A stretch of 64,000 nt of DNA from Carnegiea gigantea (GCA_029747015.1 JAKOGI010000570.1:1-64000); one strand, 5' to 3'. Positions 8,673 through 21,144 are shown, counted from the stretch's first letter. The notes: generated by a model not told the origin, from the sequence alone. Translations and numbers: made by a program.

Positions 8673-11600
8673 ATGGACGAGAAGCTCGCCACTGCCGGAA
8701 AAGGCGTAAGTCTTCTCTTCTTCTTCTTGTGTCTTTTGTTTATGTATGATTCCTGCGAATTCTCTTGCTGTTTTAATTTTTCAAACTTATTCCTATGTCA
8801 TTTGCGTAATTATCACAAATAGGGTGTTAAGTTATGTAAATTTTGTGCATTTTAGAGTAACTTCAGTTCCTTTATCTCTTTTAGATTCCATCTATATTAG
8901 CAATATCAGCTATTTAGAGATTGAGACTGAGGCAGTTGGGGGCTTAGTAATTGTAATCACTGTAAAAGCTGTGAGCTTTACCCTAATTTTTAATGTTCTG
9001 GAAGTTCTGTTTGATACGTTAGGGATATTGTCAATTGACTTTTCAATAATCTCTCTGTTCTTAAAGAGCGATGGAATTAGTACCAGAGTTCTGGTTTGTA
9101 CTCTAACTAAGACGTTTTGTTATTGAATTCTATGTTTTTAGAGTTTGACAGAACTAATTTGAGTAAATAATCGTATGAAATGAAATGTTTGGGAGAACTT
9201 AGGTTGTTGAAGTTATGCAGGGACAAAGAATTTGATTCAATCTCTAGGAACTCCTGGAATATTGGCAGGATTTTAGGGCATATCTGAGATATCTCTAGAT
9301 CAAAACTTACTACTGGGGATACTCAAAAGTCAAACTGTATCATGAGACGGAATGCATTTCATGGTTTCACCCAAAAAAAGAGAAAAGGTTGTGAAAGTTT
9401 AGTAAATTCTGCCAATGATATGGTGTAGAGGCTTATGGCCTGAGCTTCTGAGATCTATATGAAATGCACGATGCGCGATAAAGATATTTTAACGCTACTG
9501 TTGATTTTTTCTGAGTGAGCAATTAGAATTTCTCAACTCTGTATGAGCTAGCTTTAACTAGTTGATGAGTAATGCTGCGTGCATTGTGGTGCCCCCTTTG
9601 CTATTATGGGTGAGATGTAGGATCATATTGCATTTGTCGTAGTTGATGTGTAAACCCATTACTCTGATGTTTGATGCTTATCCTGTTTGTATGATCATGC
9701 CCAGGTTCTGGTGCAGATTGTCAAGTTAGCACAAAAGCGAGGGATGAAGGGTGAAATGGGTGGATGGAAGGAGTTTCTAAAAGTCTATGACAAAAAATTT
9801 GGTGCAAGCATGAGCGACCCGGCGAGGAGGACATCTGAGGCATTGCTGGCTTTTCTACAGACATTCAAGGCTGAAGAAGATTTGAGAGTAATGTGCCTGT
9901 CTCTTGTCCTAGTTCCTCAAAATTTATTTGCATATTTCTCATCATGTGTCATTGTTATCTTGCAGTACTTTGCGAAAATTTTGAAGTGTCACTCAAACCG
10001 CGAGCTATTGAAGCAATTAATTAAATCTCAAGATGCTGAATCTCCTGAGCAGGTCGATTTGACATTTGTTGATAATTGTTTAGTGATTTGGGCTGGTTTG
10101 GATAGAATTGAAAAATTGCAAGTATTGATATCTGCTCCTTTTGTTTCTTGTTAAGTGTTCAGCACCAACAGTCTAGTTAGATTGAAATTGTCGTTTGTCA
10201 TGTAGTATTTCAGGAAGTGGTATTGTGATCACAGCTTTTGTGGAATTTCGCTGAGGTGACAATATTGTGCTGGTTACTAATGATATGGCCTTCCTAGTTT
10301 TGTCAGTATAAAAAAGTTATCAAAGTTATTCAGGCTGGTGTTGGTTTCTTTTGTTGCATTTTCCGAGGCATTTCTTCATTCGATCTTGATGCACTTTGGC
10401 ACCTAGTATACAGAACTCATATTTGAGTGGTTGAGCCTTAAGATTTGTATTCCGAGGATAATATTGAAGAAGTTAAGGCTAAGTTAATGTTTATCCGCAG
10501 CTCTAGAGGATTGCATGCATGTGGTACCTGTTATCCGCAGTTCTATACTGAAGGCTAGAGGTCTATTCAGAATTCTTTTTTGCATTTCTTAGGCCTCAGT
10601 CTGTTATCTTATCCTTCTAGAGGATTGCATGCACGTGGTACATGTTATCCGCAATTCTATACTGAAGACTAGAGGTCTCTTCAGAATTCTTTTTGGCATT
10701 TCTTACACCTCAGCCTGTCCATTTTGGAGTCCAAAGGAATCTGAAACTTCAGTGCATTCATTAACCATTCACTATAGATGGCACAGAAAGCCTTTGGTCC
10801 TTTAACAACTTCATGTGTTGTGGGCTTTACTTGTAGAGAATTTTATTGCTCACATTGACTTTATTTGTGTGAATTTATGCTGTTATTGCTTATGAAATTG
10901 TGCATTTCGTAGGCTATTCGGATTTTTGAAATCATTTGATGGGATGTGTAATGGTTATAGGTGACTAATACGGGTAACATGTCATAAAGGGTTGGGGGTC
11001 CATGTCCTTGTCAAGGTGTTGAGTTCATTGCTGCGAAATGAAGAATCTGAGTAACATAGTGTTACTGTAGCTAGGTTACCTACTTGCTAAATGTTTCTTG
11101 TGCCAAATTTATAACCATTAGCTATTTGTTATTGTGGCAGTGCAGAGGTTGCTTCGTTTGACTCTTGAACACCCACTGTACCCAATTGAATATTCATTCC
11201 CGTCACACGAAGAGGTTTGTCTTGAAATCTCCTTTGTTGTTCACTTGCCATCGCATTTAATGATGATTGCATGGAATTCTGCGATACATTCCTTGGTTGC
11301 ATACCTTCATTATTCTAAGTTTTTAACTTGGCAAGGGTGATGGACAGGACTGGCTTGTTACAAAACTTGGTAAGAAGTCCAAGTTAAAAGCATCAAATAC
11401 ATTGCTGGCTGTTGATTGCGAGATGGTTCTCTGTGAGGATGGAAATGAAGCATTGGTCAAACTATGCGTTGTGGACCGGAATTTGGAGGTAAAAATTATT
11501 GATATTCAACCCCAAATGAGAATTTATCTATCCTTGACCTTGTACTTTGGCAAGCTTCTGATCTTATGGAGTCTGCCTCATCAGTCCATCTCAGTCTAAT

Positions 11601-13735
11601 TATGTCAGTTCATTTTTCAGGTTAAACTTCATGAATTCGTCAAACCTAATAAAGCAGTTGTGGATTATAGGACAGATATCACTGGTGTCTCTGAGGAGGA
11701 TTTAGATGGAATAACTTGTTCCCTTGCAGATGTACAGGTCAGGACTTAGAATTTGTCTTTGCTGTTTATTGCTAGGAACATTGTTATTGCCCTTGGTTGT
11801 GGTCCTTTGGTTGTGGTCTTTTACACTATTATGCGCCTGCTAAGTTTTGGCTTTTGGCATCCTGAAGAATTCTCTCAAGAAGCTTTTGTCACATGGAGCC
11901 ATCTTAGTAGGCCATAGTCTCAGCAATGACTTGAAAGGTTAGTACACTGGAAAAGGAGGGAATTTACATGCTTTTACATCATTTACACATCCGTAGACGT
12001 TTAGCAAGATTTTTTTTTTGGGGTTCATTTTTGTTGATTCTTTCTGCAGCGCTAAAGGTGGATCATGCTAGAGTAATCGACACCTCTTTTGTCTTCAAGT
12101 ATGGTGATGAGACTACAAAAAGAAGACCGTCTTTGAATGATTTGTGTAAGGCATGTTCGTTTCTTGTATATCTATCTATGCACTGCACTATATGCAAGTT
12201 GTGTGGACTTCGTGAGCTGGCAAGTGGCAATCTGTTCTCTCTCTGGCAATTGAACATGCCATCATTGGGCAATTTCTTTTTAGCTTTATATTATGTGGGA
12301 CTGAAGGGAAATTATTAACTAAACTGTAGAAAGCAATTTAGTGCCTTTCAAATTTAGTTTCAATGGAAACATCTTTGCAATTCAATTGTAGGGATAGGCT
12401 TCCTCGCCCCCTCTGTGACCAATGACACAACCATACTGGTTTGGAGGCTGGCAATAGCTTAATCTGTACATATATTACCTGGGATAATGCAATATCTAAA
12501 TTACGTTATTCTCTTGTTCTGGGCAGTCTGTGTTGGGCTATGAGCTTCGTAAGAAGGGCGCTCCTCACAACTGTGTTGATGATGCCTGTGCTGCTATGAA
12601 GCTCGTGGTTGCAAAGATTGGGAAAGGATTTGATGATGTTATTCCTGCAGCTCAGGATGATGTAAGTTTTTGGGTACTTGGTTTAAGTGGCGTTTGGGGC
12701 TTCAAGTTTTGTCTCCACTAACTAATTCTAACGCTTCATTCAGATCCCAGACAATGAAAGGGCCAAGCTCTTTCTGCACAGAATTCCCAAGGATCTACCT
12801 AGTGAAGAATTGCATCAACTTGTCCCTGGAGACTTCACAATTGAAGTTCAGGTTGGTGTACCGAAGAAATACTGTTTTTTCGGCATTTGGCTGATATATG
12901 ATTTATGTTTAACCTCCAGTTGGTCTAGTTTATTTGCTTTTTGACCTTTTCGTTTCGCTCTCATCTGTCCTCTGGGATGGGATGCACTGGTCAAATCTTG
13001 GCTATTTGAAACCCATGAAGTATTAAACTTTATTTATTTTTATTTGGTAAATAAGTTAAGCAGGTCAAGCCACTTTTGTTGTTAATGTTACCTTCTGTGT
13101 TGTAATTTGGTGGTAGACTAATAAAAAAGGCCGAGGTGACAAGTACTCCGCTCTTGCTCTTTTTGGAAACCCTCAAGAGGCGATTGATGCATATGAGAAG
13201 TTGCAGGGAGAAGAAGTCAAGGTTATCTTTTCTTCCTCTTCTTTGAAATCACTGTCATTTACATGCTTCTTCACCCCCCCCAAAAAAAAACCACGTAAAA
13301 CCGGGGGGGGGGGGGGTGAGGAAAAAGAAGAAACATGAGGACGCACGGTTGAGATTATGATCTCTTGCTGTGGAATGAGAGCTGACCGGAATTGTTTGCG
13401 CTTTCATTCAGGACTCTTCTGGGCGGTCACAGAAACCGATCTCTGTGCAACTTAAATGTGGCTTGACAGATACGATATACATTCGTAAGATGCATCGGGA
13501 TAATCCTCCTCCTGCCCTTGTTTCTGCAAAGCGATCACATGATCCACCCGAGTTAACAGATAGTGAGTCAAAAAAGCTGAAGACGGAGCAAAGTGCAGAA
13601 GCTTCTCAGGGGACTGCGTGTGTTGATCATGTGAAGGAGATAGAAAGATTCAAGGAATTGGTTAGTCAAAGAGACCAAGAAATTTCTAGCCTGCACAAAA
13701 TCATAGCAGCTCTCACAAGGAAACAAGGACTTTAA
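8673..13735 (+). CDS. SDN: Small RNA degrading nuclease (SDN-like 3'-5' exonuclease)
   Basis: Twelve exons: 8673-8705, 9705-9887, 9966-10052, 11146-11214, 11348-11488, 11621-11737, 11868-11937, 12050-12150, 12527-12661, 12744-12851, 13117-13221 and 13412-13735. They encode about 490 residues. A DnaQ-like DEDDh exonuclease domain spans about 140-300, with D147 and E149 in AVDCEM, D231 in GHSLSNDL, and H281 and D286 in PHNCVDD. An RRM-like C-terminal region begins [14 protein letters not shown], and the last 40 residues look like a coiled coil. Arabidopsis SDN proteins trim plant microRNAs and other short RNAs from the 3' end; the same activity is inferred here. All catalytic residues are present. 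The exon 8 junction needs a GC donor (AAG|GCATGT) to keep DLCKSVLGYE in frame. Intron 3 contains a tandem duplication. Confidence 0.9.
10502..10725. repeat. Tandem duplication of about 114 bp in SDN intron 3
   Basis: The segment starting tctagaggattgcatgca at 10502 recurs from 10616 with only scattered substitutions, including the gttatccgca and tcagaattcttttt stretches. The period is 114 bp. Confidence 0.85.
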
Positions 13736-14400
13736 TACTTAAGACGACAATGTAGAACTTCTTGGACCGAATTCCCCATTTTTGACAGAGGAGGCAACAG
13801 GCAGTCGACAGTGGCATCCTGCTGATTTCTTCCTGTTTTGCACTCTTATATTACATGCTTGTATCATCTGTCTAATTTTTGTTTTTCGCGCCTCTCAAAT
13901 TCATTCTTGTTGTACATCTCCATGTTTTAATTCTTAATCATTGTTATTAGAGGAGATGTGTTGTCTTAGCTCCATAGTTCTTGCTATTCAAAGTTCAGTT
14001 ACCTATTGTATGATGCATTCAGCTTTCTTGCTGCTTATTTATGCCTGAAAAGAACATATTTGCTCTTTTTTTTATGGTGGAAATTAAGTACACGGTATAT
14101 ACGCGCCAGTGATTGCTTGGTTGGTTTGCAGTTCTGCTGCTGCTACTACTTTTATCAGTAATTTGCTCGTGTCTCCAATACATCTCAATCTTCCTAATTT
14201 CATGGGAAAACATTGAAAATGTTCCAAGATCTACTTGTATTGTTTTTTTTTTTTTTTTAATCACCTCAACACATAAATATTGATTTTTAAGAGTAATTTT
14301 GTATTTAAAAATGAAAATACAAAACAACCATAAAATATTACTCCTATGTAATTATCAAGTCAAGAGTCAAAACCAAACATATTTGGATCTTAAAGTATAA
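13736..14400. other. SDN 3' untranslated region and spacer
   Basis: Likely 3' untranslated sequence to roughly 14030, then AT-rich spacer with a T run near 14244. No gene recognised. Confidence 0.5.
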
Positions 14401-14515
14401 TAACAGCAATAACTACTTTTAATATGGGTCCTGCTTTCGTGTGATTTGAGGAGATCTAAATGTAGGAAATCTTATCCTACGCACGTGACTACACATAAAG
14501 AGACCGTTCCAATAG
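14401..14515 (-). mobile_element. Diverged SINE/LINE 3'-tail fragment
   Basis: The stretch TAACAGCAATAACTAC...ATGGGTCCTGCTTTCGTG...GAGGAGATCTAAATGTAGG aligns with the fragment at 46437-46550, including the position of its AAC-rich end. Similar flanks (TTGGATCTTAAAG on the left, TTGGGATCTTAAG on the right) look like a decayed target duplication. Confidence 0.5.
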
Positions 14516-14948
14516 ATATTGGGATCTTAAGACTTAAAATACTACTATAAGTTTCGCTAAAAATAATAAGAATGAACAAATTCAATAACCCATTAAGCAA
14601 TCAAGGAAGTACAGCATTATGTTTTCATGCAAAGAGTTAATGGTATTATGTAAATCGCCGTTGAAAGGGAGAAGTGTATTTTCAAATCACAATTTGCATC
14701 CGTGCCAAAAATAAAAAAATAAAAAAATACAAATTGTACTAGGTGGCATTGAGGAAGGGTCGAAGACGTAACGCACACAGTAAACGCCTATCCAAAAAAA
14801 AAAAAAGAAGAAGAAAAAGAAAATAATAATAGCTCACAACAGCTTTATCGGGTCTCCTCAGAAATCACAACTCTCTATCTCTCTCTCCCTGCATCTGCAA
14901 TCACCTCAACCAGAGAGAGAGAAGAGAGAGAAAATCGCCGATCAAACA

Positions 14949-16708
14949 ATGGAGGCGGGCGGTGGTGCAGGCGGAGGAGGCGGCATGGATAACCTATCGG
15001 CGACGCCGGCGGCGGTGGCATCACAGTGGAGCTTCATGATTTCACGGCGGTACCAACATCTTCTCGACAAGACGACGCCGCACATCCTGGGCCGTTGGAT
15101 CGCCTTTTTCTGCATCGCCTTCGCCTATGTCCTTCGAGTCTACTTCGTTCAGGGATTCTACGTGGTCTCATATGGACTCGGCATCTACATCCTCAACCTC
15201 CTCATTGCCTTTCTTTCTCCTCAGGTTGACCCTGAGATCCAGGAACTCACCGACGGCCCCACTCTCCCCACCCGCGGCTCCGACGAGTTTCGCCCCTTCG
15301 TTCGCCGTCTTCCTGAGTTTAAATTCTGGTATGTTATCGTCTTCTTCTCATTTTTAGGGTTTGTGTCAAATGTCACATTTTAGGTTTTGTTGAATCATAG
15401 ATTTTCAATTTGGGATTGTTCTCAAATCAAACTCCTTTCTTTTCACTAATTTGTAAATTTGGATTTTGGTCACTGTGTTAGAGATCTGTCTGTGAAGCCG
15501 TTCATTGGATCCTCTTATTGCCCTATAATATTTCGGAGGCGACATTGGTGTTCATTTGAGATCAATTCTATCCTGCACGAATCTTGTATTCGTAGCTTTC
15601 CTTTTTGTTAGGCTTTAGGGTTGATGCAATGCGCAATTTGGTTATGGACGTTCGGTGATTGGACTTTATTTTAGGAAGTTTGGATTTTTGTTTAGTGATA
15701 TCAAATTATGCCTGGTGTAGAAATCAATATGCACCGCACCGTATAAAGTGGGGAGGGGGGGGGAGTTGCTGAAAAGATAACTACTTGGATGGAAAAGTGG
15801 GCGTTATGTGAATGGAAAATGAACATCATCGCGTAGCCAATTGACATTTGATTTATGTGGGTAAGCTAGTTGAGAATCTCATTTGTTCTGCATATTGCTA
15901 TTCAAAACGTTGATGGCGGCAGCTTGTACTCATTGACTACAAGAGCGGTTTGGATTGGGGTTGGGTTTATCTGAGTCCTATTAGGGCCTCAAGATTTTTT
16001 CTGTTTTATGAGTTTACCAAGTTGTGAAACTAATGCATCCTAAGGGTTTGGAGGGGTAAAGTAAGCGGAGGGAATGATGCTGGCTAGTGCTTTTATTTTC
16101 CTTTTTCCGCTTTTTTTTTGGAGGTTCGGGGGAGGGGGGGCTTGCTCTTTGCTCTTCATTTGCTTTAATTACTCCGGGAAATTCAATGACAGATAGCTGC
16201 TGTCTACTGTGATCCGTGTTAATTTTTAATATTTCATTTTATCTGAGTTCTTCATAATTTATCTTTATGAGCTTTATTCAAATTTGAGATTCTGAAACCT
16301 GGTTCAAGGATGAGATTTGTTAAATGTAGATAGCTGTATTAAATTGATGTAATCTCTCTGCTGTGTAGGTACTGCATTACGAAAGCCTTCTGCATTGCCT
16401 TTGTCATGACATTCTTTACTGTGTTTGATGTTCCTGTATTTTGGCCAATTCTCCTTTTCTACTGGTTTGTTCTCTTTACACTCACCATGAGAAGACAAAT
16501 ACACCACATGATCAAATACAAATACGTCCCATTCTCCTTTGGGAAGAAGGTACTCTATTATCTCTTCCTGACTAGTTTTTTTTTCCTCTGCTATCTCGAT
16601 CTTTCTGGTTTTTCTCTCTGTATTTTGTTAAAGGTTTGCTGTGTATTTCAGCGATATGACCGAAAAAGGGCATCTGCAGATGACGGCGCTGCGATTGTTA
16701 GGGATTAA
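14949..16708 (+). CDS. RER1: RER1 protein (ER retention receptor)
   Basis: Three exons, 14949-15328, 16369-16549 and 16652-16708, encode 205 residues. A Gly-rich N-terminus is followed by the RER1 core: [14 protein letters not shown], four hydrophobic segments arranged as two hairpins (about 47-65, 67-85, 128-145 and 147-162) and the conserved [13 protein letters not shown] and [14 protein letters not shown] stretches. RER1 is a Golgi membrane protein that returns ER membrane proteins from the early Golgi in COPI vesicles. The length and basic C-terminal tail fit the family. The 5' leader (about 14870-14940) is a CT/GA-rich tract. The 3' untranslated region may contain an intron ending near 17137. 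Confidence 0.95.
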
Positions 16709-17564
16709 TGATTCAGGTCTCTACGTTTTTCCTCGACTACTTGGTTGATACATACTTTTATTCAAAAAAATGCATTACGCTGCTCTGACCGAGAAATTTA
16801 GTTGGAGAAAGGATTTGCCCCAAGGAATTCATCCCTAAGAATAGAGTTTTGATAATAACCTTCGCCAAATCAGAACATTGTGTTTTCTCCTTTCTTCATT
16901 AATCCAGAGTTCTGATTGGAATCCTTGTGCTTGTTGCATTGTGTTATTTATGTGGTAAACTTTGTTTTTGAGAAAATTTCTACTCTAGGGGTTCGTGACT
17001 GTATTTATGTCGTGATCTAGTCATCTTTTCACTTCCCAGTTACAGGCATTCTGGTTCTTGTTGTTGCTTGCTTTTGCCTTTTAAATTTATAGCTTTTATT
17101 TCGTATGTAATGATTTTGATGTTAAATAACTTGCAGGATAGCTCGAGCGATGGGCAGCAACAGTTTTCTAGATGTTCAGTTCTGGCTCATGACAGCATTC
17201 ATGTCATCCATATGAGTGATATCAAGCCCCTGTGGTGCTGATATGAAGTGATATCTGATGAACAACGAGGTTGCTGATGTTCTTCTCCTCTTCAAGACCT
17301 TACAATTTTGTAACATCAAGAAATTCCTTGTAGGCTGTGTCAAGTAGTATCAGTGATTTCTACTTCAGAGAGTTTTGTAACGATGAATGCTAGTCGGAGG
17401 AATTTGGGATACGATGGCATGCTTTTCAGTTTCTGCCCTACACCATACTAACCTCTGTTTAAAGGGGGGGTCTTTCTGCAATGTATGAATTTAATAGTTT
17501 CCTAGAAGTGAATAACCATTACCCTCTCATCGAAATTATTGCTTCGCACAATTGGTTTTAAATT
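16709..17564 (+). other. RER1 3' region
   Basis: Downstream of the stop codon. A ttgcag acceptor-like site at about 17137 followed by less T-rich sequence suggests a spliced 3' untranslated region, but this is only inference. No other coding sequence seen. Confidence 0.4.
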
Positions 17565-17589
17565 CCCCCCCCCCCCCCCCCCCCCCCCC
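17565..17589. repeat. Poly(C) tract, 25 bp
   Basis: Uninterrupted run of 25 C residues, unusually long for a plant genome and prone to assembly or sequencing error. Confidence 0.9.
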
Positions 17590-17699
17590 GTGTTGTCCTC
17601 AGTATTGAATTTTTGTTTGTTGGAATCTTTACGTCTCGGTGCTTACTTGGATTCACCCAAAAGTATGTCAAGTAATCAGTTCCTGGGTTATCTCGAAAT

Positions 17700-17852
17700 G
17701 CTGGATGAAGTGTGCTTCCCTCGAAACTCAGAAGCATAAAACAGCAACAGGCTGGATGAAGTGTGCTTCCCTCGAAACTCAGAAGCATACAACAGCAACA
17801 GGCTGGATGAAGTGTGCTTCCCTCGAAACTCAGAAGCATACAACAGCAACAG
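17700..17852. repeat. 51-bp minisatellite, three units
   Basis: Three nearly identical head-to-tail units start at 17700, 17751 and 17802. The only clear difference is an A/C change near the unit end (catAaaacag versus catAcaacag). It lies between RER1 and the DUF247 gene. The unit length is a multiple of three, but no conserved protein covers it. Confidence 0.93.
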
Positions 17853-18594
17853 GTTAAAGTAGTAACAAAGCTAATGGCGGCATGCAGCCATTTCCCTTTG
17901 TTTGGGAAGAATCTTGTTGGACGATATTTCCATTGCCAACGTGCCACAATTGATGTTTTGGAGAGGGACATCGTCTTTTTTGCACTGATAAGGAGAGAAT
18001 TCTTTCTGAAATACAAAACTTAGAAAAATAGGTTGCTGTTTCTTATCCTAAGAAATGGTAGATGAAGATCCAGACTCATGATGCCAGCATGACCTGAATG
18101 GAACTCAGTTACTGAAAATGCGGATGAGCATTTTGTTTCTGACACCACAACTCTCGTATCTAAGTAGCCACAAGGTATGGATTGTGCGCAGATTATGTTT
18201 ACTGAGCAATTTTGGAGACGGAGAATTTCAGAGCACTTTCTCATCTGAAGGGGGGGGGGGGGCCCTCTGAATGGCCATGCTTGTGTAATGTGTAACAGGT
18301 ATGACATACTGTGTCAAATGCCGAGCTTCACCAAAGCTCGGCTAGGAAGACTAAACTCTGAAGGTAATTTTTCTTTCACAAAAATCTCTTTTGTTATTGA
18401 GATCAATGAAAAAAAAATGATTCAGATAAAACACATTATTGAAATCCAAATATTTATGCATCAGAACAGAAATTCCTGTCGGAAAACCAAAATAAACTCT
18501 GTTCTAAAATCTTCATCTCATTGTCAGAGCGCTGCAAAGAATCATTGAGTTCCATAGAAAAGAACTGAGGACCAACTATCCTGACTTTCTGGGT
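17853..18594. other. Spacer downstream of the DUF247 gene
   Basis: No gene recognised. It includes a 13-bp G run (18250-18262), probably 3' flanking sequence of the minus-strand DUF247 gene. Confidence 0.5.
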
Positions 18595-20172
18595 TTAGCT
18601 GGGGGGCTTGTAGTAACCATAGGCTGAATAGAACGTCTGTGCAGCAGTAAGTAACAGCAAGAAAACAGCCGCAAGAAAAGAGATGACGGCCCAAGGATTG
18701 TAGAAGTACTTGTGCTTCAAACTTGCCTTCCAGGCATTCCACCGGTGGTTGTAAGACCTGTTGACCTCCTCAGACACCTTGGCTAGGTAACTGTCGTTGA
18801 TGTCGAACACCACCTCTTGGCAAATGTGGTTAAACATGTCAGCAACCTCAGCATCGTTGCCAAGCCAATGCTCGATGATCCCACAGTAGTGGAGATAGTT
18901 CACATCCTCTGCAGAGTCGATCAAATTATCCATGAAAACAACGTAAGCTGTTATGTCATTGGAGGCATCAAGGTGGCATTGCTCAAAGGCCACAAGGTTG
19001 AGGAACAAAGATTTCGTCCCATCATGGATTAGAAGCCGAGGGATGTGAAGGATGCCATTCTTGAACTTGATGTCCCAAAAGCGGTCAGTCTTCCTCTTCT
19101 TGAACTTGATCCCTGCTTCTCTGAGGTCCCTGACACAATGTATCAGCTGGGTCCTTCTTTTGTCGGCCAAATCCCTCCTGGACCATTTCTTAAACCAGTG
19201 CCTGGGGGGTGGCTCGGGACCTCTACGAAGGAGGCTCCTTCGAAAGACATCAAGGCAATGAAGGCCAGGGTCATCTGACAAGGGATCGAATGCAATGGCA
19301 CTAGCATGTAGGGAGTTTTCCAACTTGAGCTTCTCTCGAGCAGTCAAGGGCTCATCAATAGGGGATAATGGGTCGAAGAATACGAGTGCTAGCTCCACAA
19401 TGAGCCCCTTCACCTTACGTTCACCTCGTATTTGAAGCTCAAGGAGCCTGTCTAGGACAAACAGGGGTAACTGATTCTCAATCATCATCATATCCCTCCT
19501 AATCGAGTACATCATTCCCCTCATTGCAAAGATTGGATCATTCCTCTCATACCCAAGCTTCTCAAACCCTTCAGTATACCCTCTAAACAACTCCAAAATG
19601 AAGCAACCATCAAGCACCAGCATCTCCACAAATTCATTGCTTGTCAAATTCAACGGCCCCTCATAACAAGCACGAGCCCGGTCTTCAATATCCTTCATGG
19701 CATCAAGGTACATGCCTATGCTATGATTCTTGCGCTTTAGCATACGATGCAGGCCACGCCATTTGTGGCGGTCCATGGGCATGAGCCTTCGCCTTCCACG
19801 GTGGTAAGGGCCAATGGAGACCACTTGGGGTATATAGGCTCGGTCATCTCCCTGGTCCCTTAGGAAATGGGGGAGTCTATAGATGCAGATCTTAGCCCAC
19901 GAGCCAGCCACATCATCATGGCTAGCTTGCTCGAGCCTGTCCTTGATCGAAACAACCCATTCGGATTCTTGGGGTGGCTTTTGTTGATCCCCATTGATGA
20001 CCACTTGATGAGACTCTGAAAGAGGCTTCAGCTGATGAAATTGTTGGCGCTGATCTGGTTCTGATCGTGATGGTGATGCTTCAATGGATTTAGGGGCATT
20101 TTGGACAGTTTCTCTCAGCTTGAGAGTTATGAGATACCAACTCAATAACTCTTTGTTGTATACAGCCACCAT
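18595..20172 (-). CDS. DUF247 (UPF0481) membrane protein
   Basis: A single-exon frame of 525 residues. The DUF247 domain covers about 110-500 and shows its usual landmarks: ICIYRLPHFLR, YIPQVVSIGPYHRG, HKWRGLHRMLKR, FVEMLVLDGCFILELFR, DMMMIENQLPLFVL and SLFLNLVAFEQCH. A C-terminal hydrophobic helix (AVISFLAAVFLLLLTAA) should anchor it in a membrane. The first 100 residues, starting MVAVYNKELLSWYL, are a polar, less conserved extension. DUF247 proteins are a large plant-specific family; some act in grass self-incompatibility, but most members, including this one, have no assigned function. The start was chosen as the first ATG of the uninterrupted frame. It is convergent with RER1. Confidence 0.93.
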   Translation of the reverse strand: MVAVYNKELLSWYLITLKLRETVQNAPKSIEASPSRSEPDQRQQFHQLKPLSESHQVVINGDQQKPPQESEWVVSIKDRLEQASHDDVAGSWAKICIYRLPHFLRDQGDDRAYIPQVVSIGPYHRGRRRLMPMDRHKWRGLHRMLKRKNHSIGMYLDAMKDIEDRARACYEGPLNLTSNEFVEMLVLDGCFILELFRGYTEGFEKLGYERNDPIFAMRGMMYSIRRDMMMIENQLPLFVLDRLLELQIRGERKVKGLIVELALVFFDPLSPIDEPLTAREKLKLENSLHASAIAFDPLSDDPGLHCLDVFRRSLLRRGPEPPPRHWFKKWSRRDLADKRRTQLIHCVRDLREAGIKFKKRKTDRFWDIKFKNGILHIPRLLIHDGTKSLFLNLVAFEQCHLDASNDITAYVVFMDNLIDSAEDVNYLHYCGIIEHWLGNDAEVADMFNHICQEVVFDINDSYLAKVSEEVNRSYNHRWNAWKASLKHKYFYNPWAVISFLAAVFLLLLTAAQTFYSAYGYYKPPS

Positions 20173-20760
20173 TGTCTCCTCTTTGATCTACACCAAAAGC
20201 CAAGAGCTCTTAACTAACAAAAAGCAAGCTTTTTTGAAATACCCTTTTGAATTTTCTTTATTCTTCTCCTTTCAAGGCATATTAGATATTTTGCTTAAAT
20301 TATTGGTGAGGGGGACCTTAGAAATTAAGAAGAAGAGGGACGTGAGGTTGACCCGAATAATAAATCACAGGTATCGAAGATGCTTGGAAGATATGATCAT
20401 TTAGATTACCTGACTGAATGATATGAAATGAACCCCACGATTTTTTCTTTTTAATGTAGGTATGAATAATATTAAAGGTCAAATTATTTATGCTACCTTT
20501 TTTGAGCGAATATATTTGTTGCTTCCATTAACCGCTCCAATTAATGTTTAAATTCATCAAGTGTATTATCATTTATAATTCATTACTCGCCAATGAGGTC
20601 TTAGCCTAATATTTTAATATTGGACGGCTAATAAAATTATTTGCTAGATATTTTATTTTAATTTTCAGTATATAAAATTAGGTAAAAGAATCATACAATT
20701 CCATGTACTTATTCATTTATTTAACATCTTTTCTGAGCTTATGTCGGTCTACCTACATTA
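20173..20760. other. Upstream region of the DUF247 gene
   Basis: AT-rich spacer; no convincing TATA box or other feature recognised. Confidence 0.5.
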
Positions 20761-21144
20761 GAGCATCTCTAACGGATGGCTCACGAGTGAAAATGGAGGA
20801 GAGAGAAAGCAGATGAGGCAAGGAAACTGCTCCATTGGTTGCCTCATAGCAAATCCCTCACGAGGAGCCTCACTGGGGTGAGCCAGCTCTCCATTCATCT
20901 TTTGCTTATTTTTTAATTTTTTTAATTTTTTTTTGATTAGTTTTCTGTTTTTTTAAACTTTTAAAAATAAGGTTGTGTGTAATGGAGTGGGTCGACGGGT
21001 ATTATTTTATTTGGTGAGCTAAAATGGTAAGTCTTTTATTGGAGAGAGAGAAGATTGTGAGTCAAAAAATTGGCTCATAAACTGATGTGGCAGAGGTAGG
21101 TCTTCACTGGTGAGTCAAAAAATGACTCACTACTGGGAATGCTC
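20761..21144. mobile_element. Tourist-like MITE (PIF/Harbinger type)
   Basis: 384 bp. It starts GAGCATCTCTAAC and ends GGGAATGCTC, an imperfect inverted repeat, flanked by TTA on both sides (20758-20760 and 21145-21147). GGCTCAC/GTGAGTC motifs recur in the interior. The 3-bp TWA duplication is typical of PIF/Harbinger. Confidence 0.75.

Noticed and set aside
12141..12148. Canonical GT donor (TGT|GTAAGG) for SDN exon 8
   Set aside because: It breaks the frame and leads to a stop within a few codons of exon 9, while the GC donor three codon positions on restores the conserved DLCKSVLGYE.
17700..17852. Direct repeats that could be taken for a CRISPR array
   Set aside because: The units are contiguous without unique spacers, only three exist, and the context is a plant chromosome. 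It is a minisatellite.
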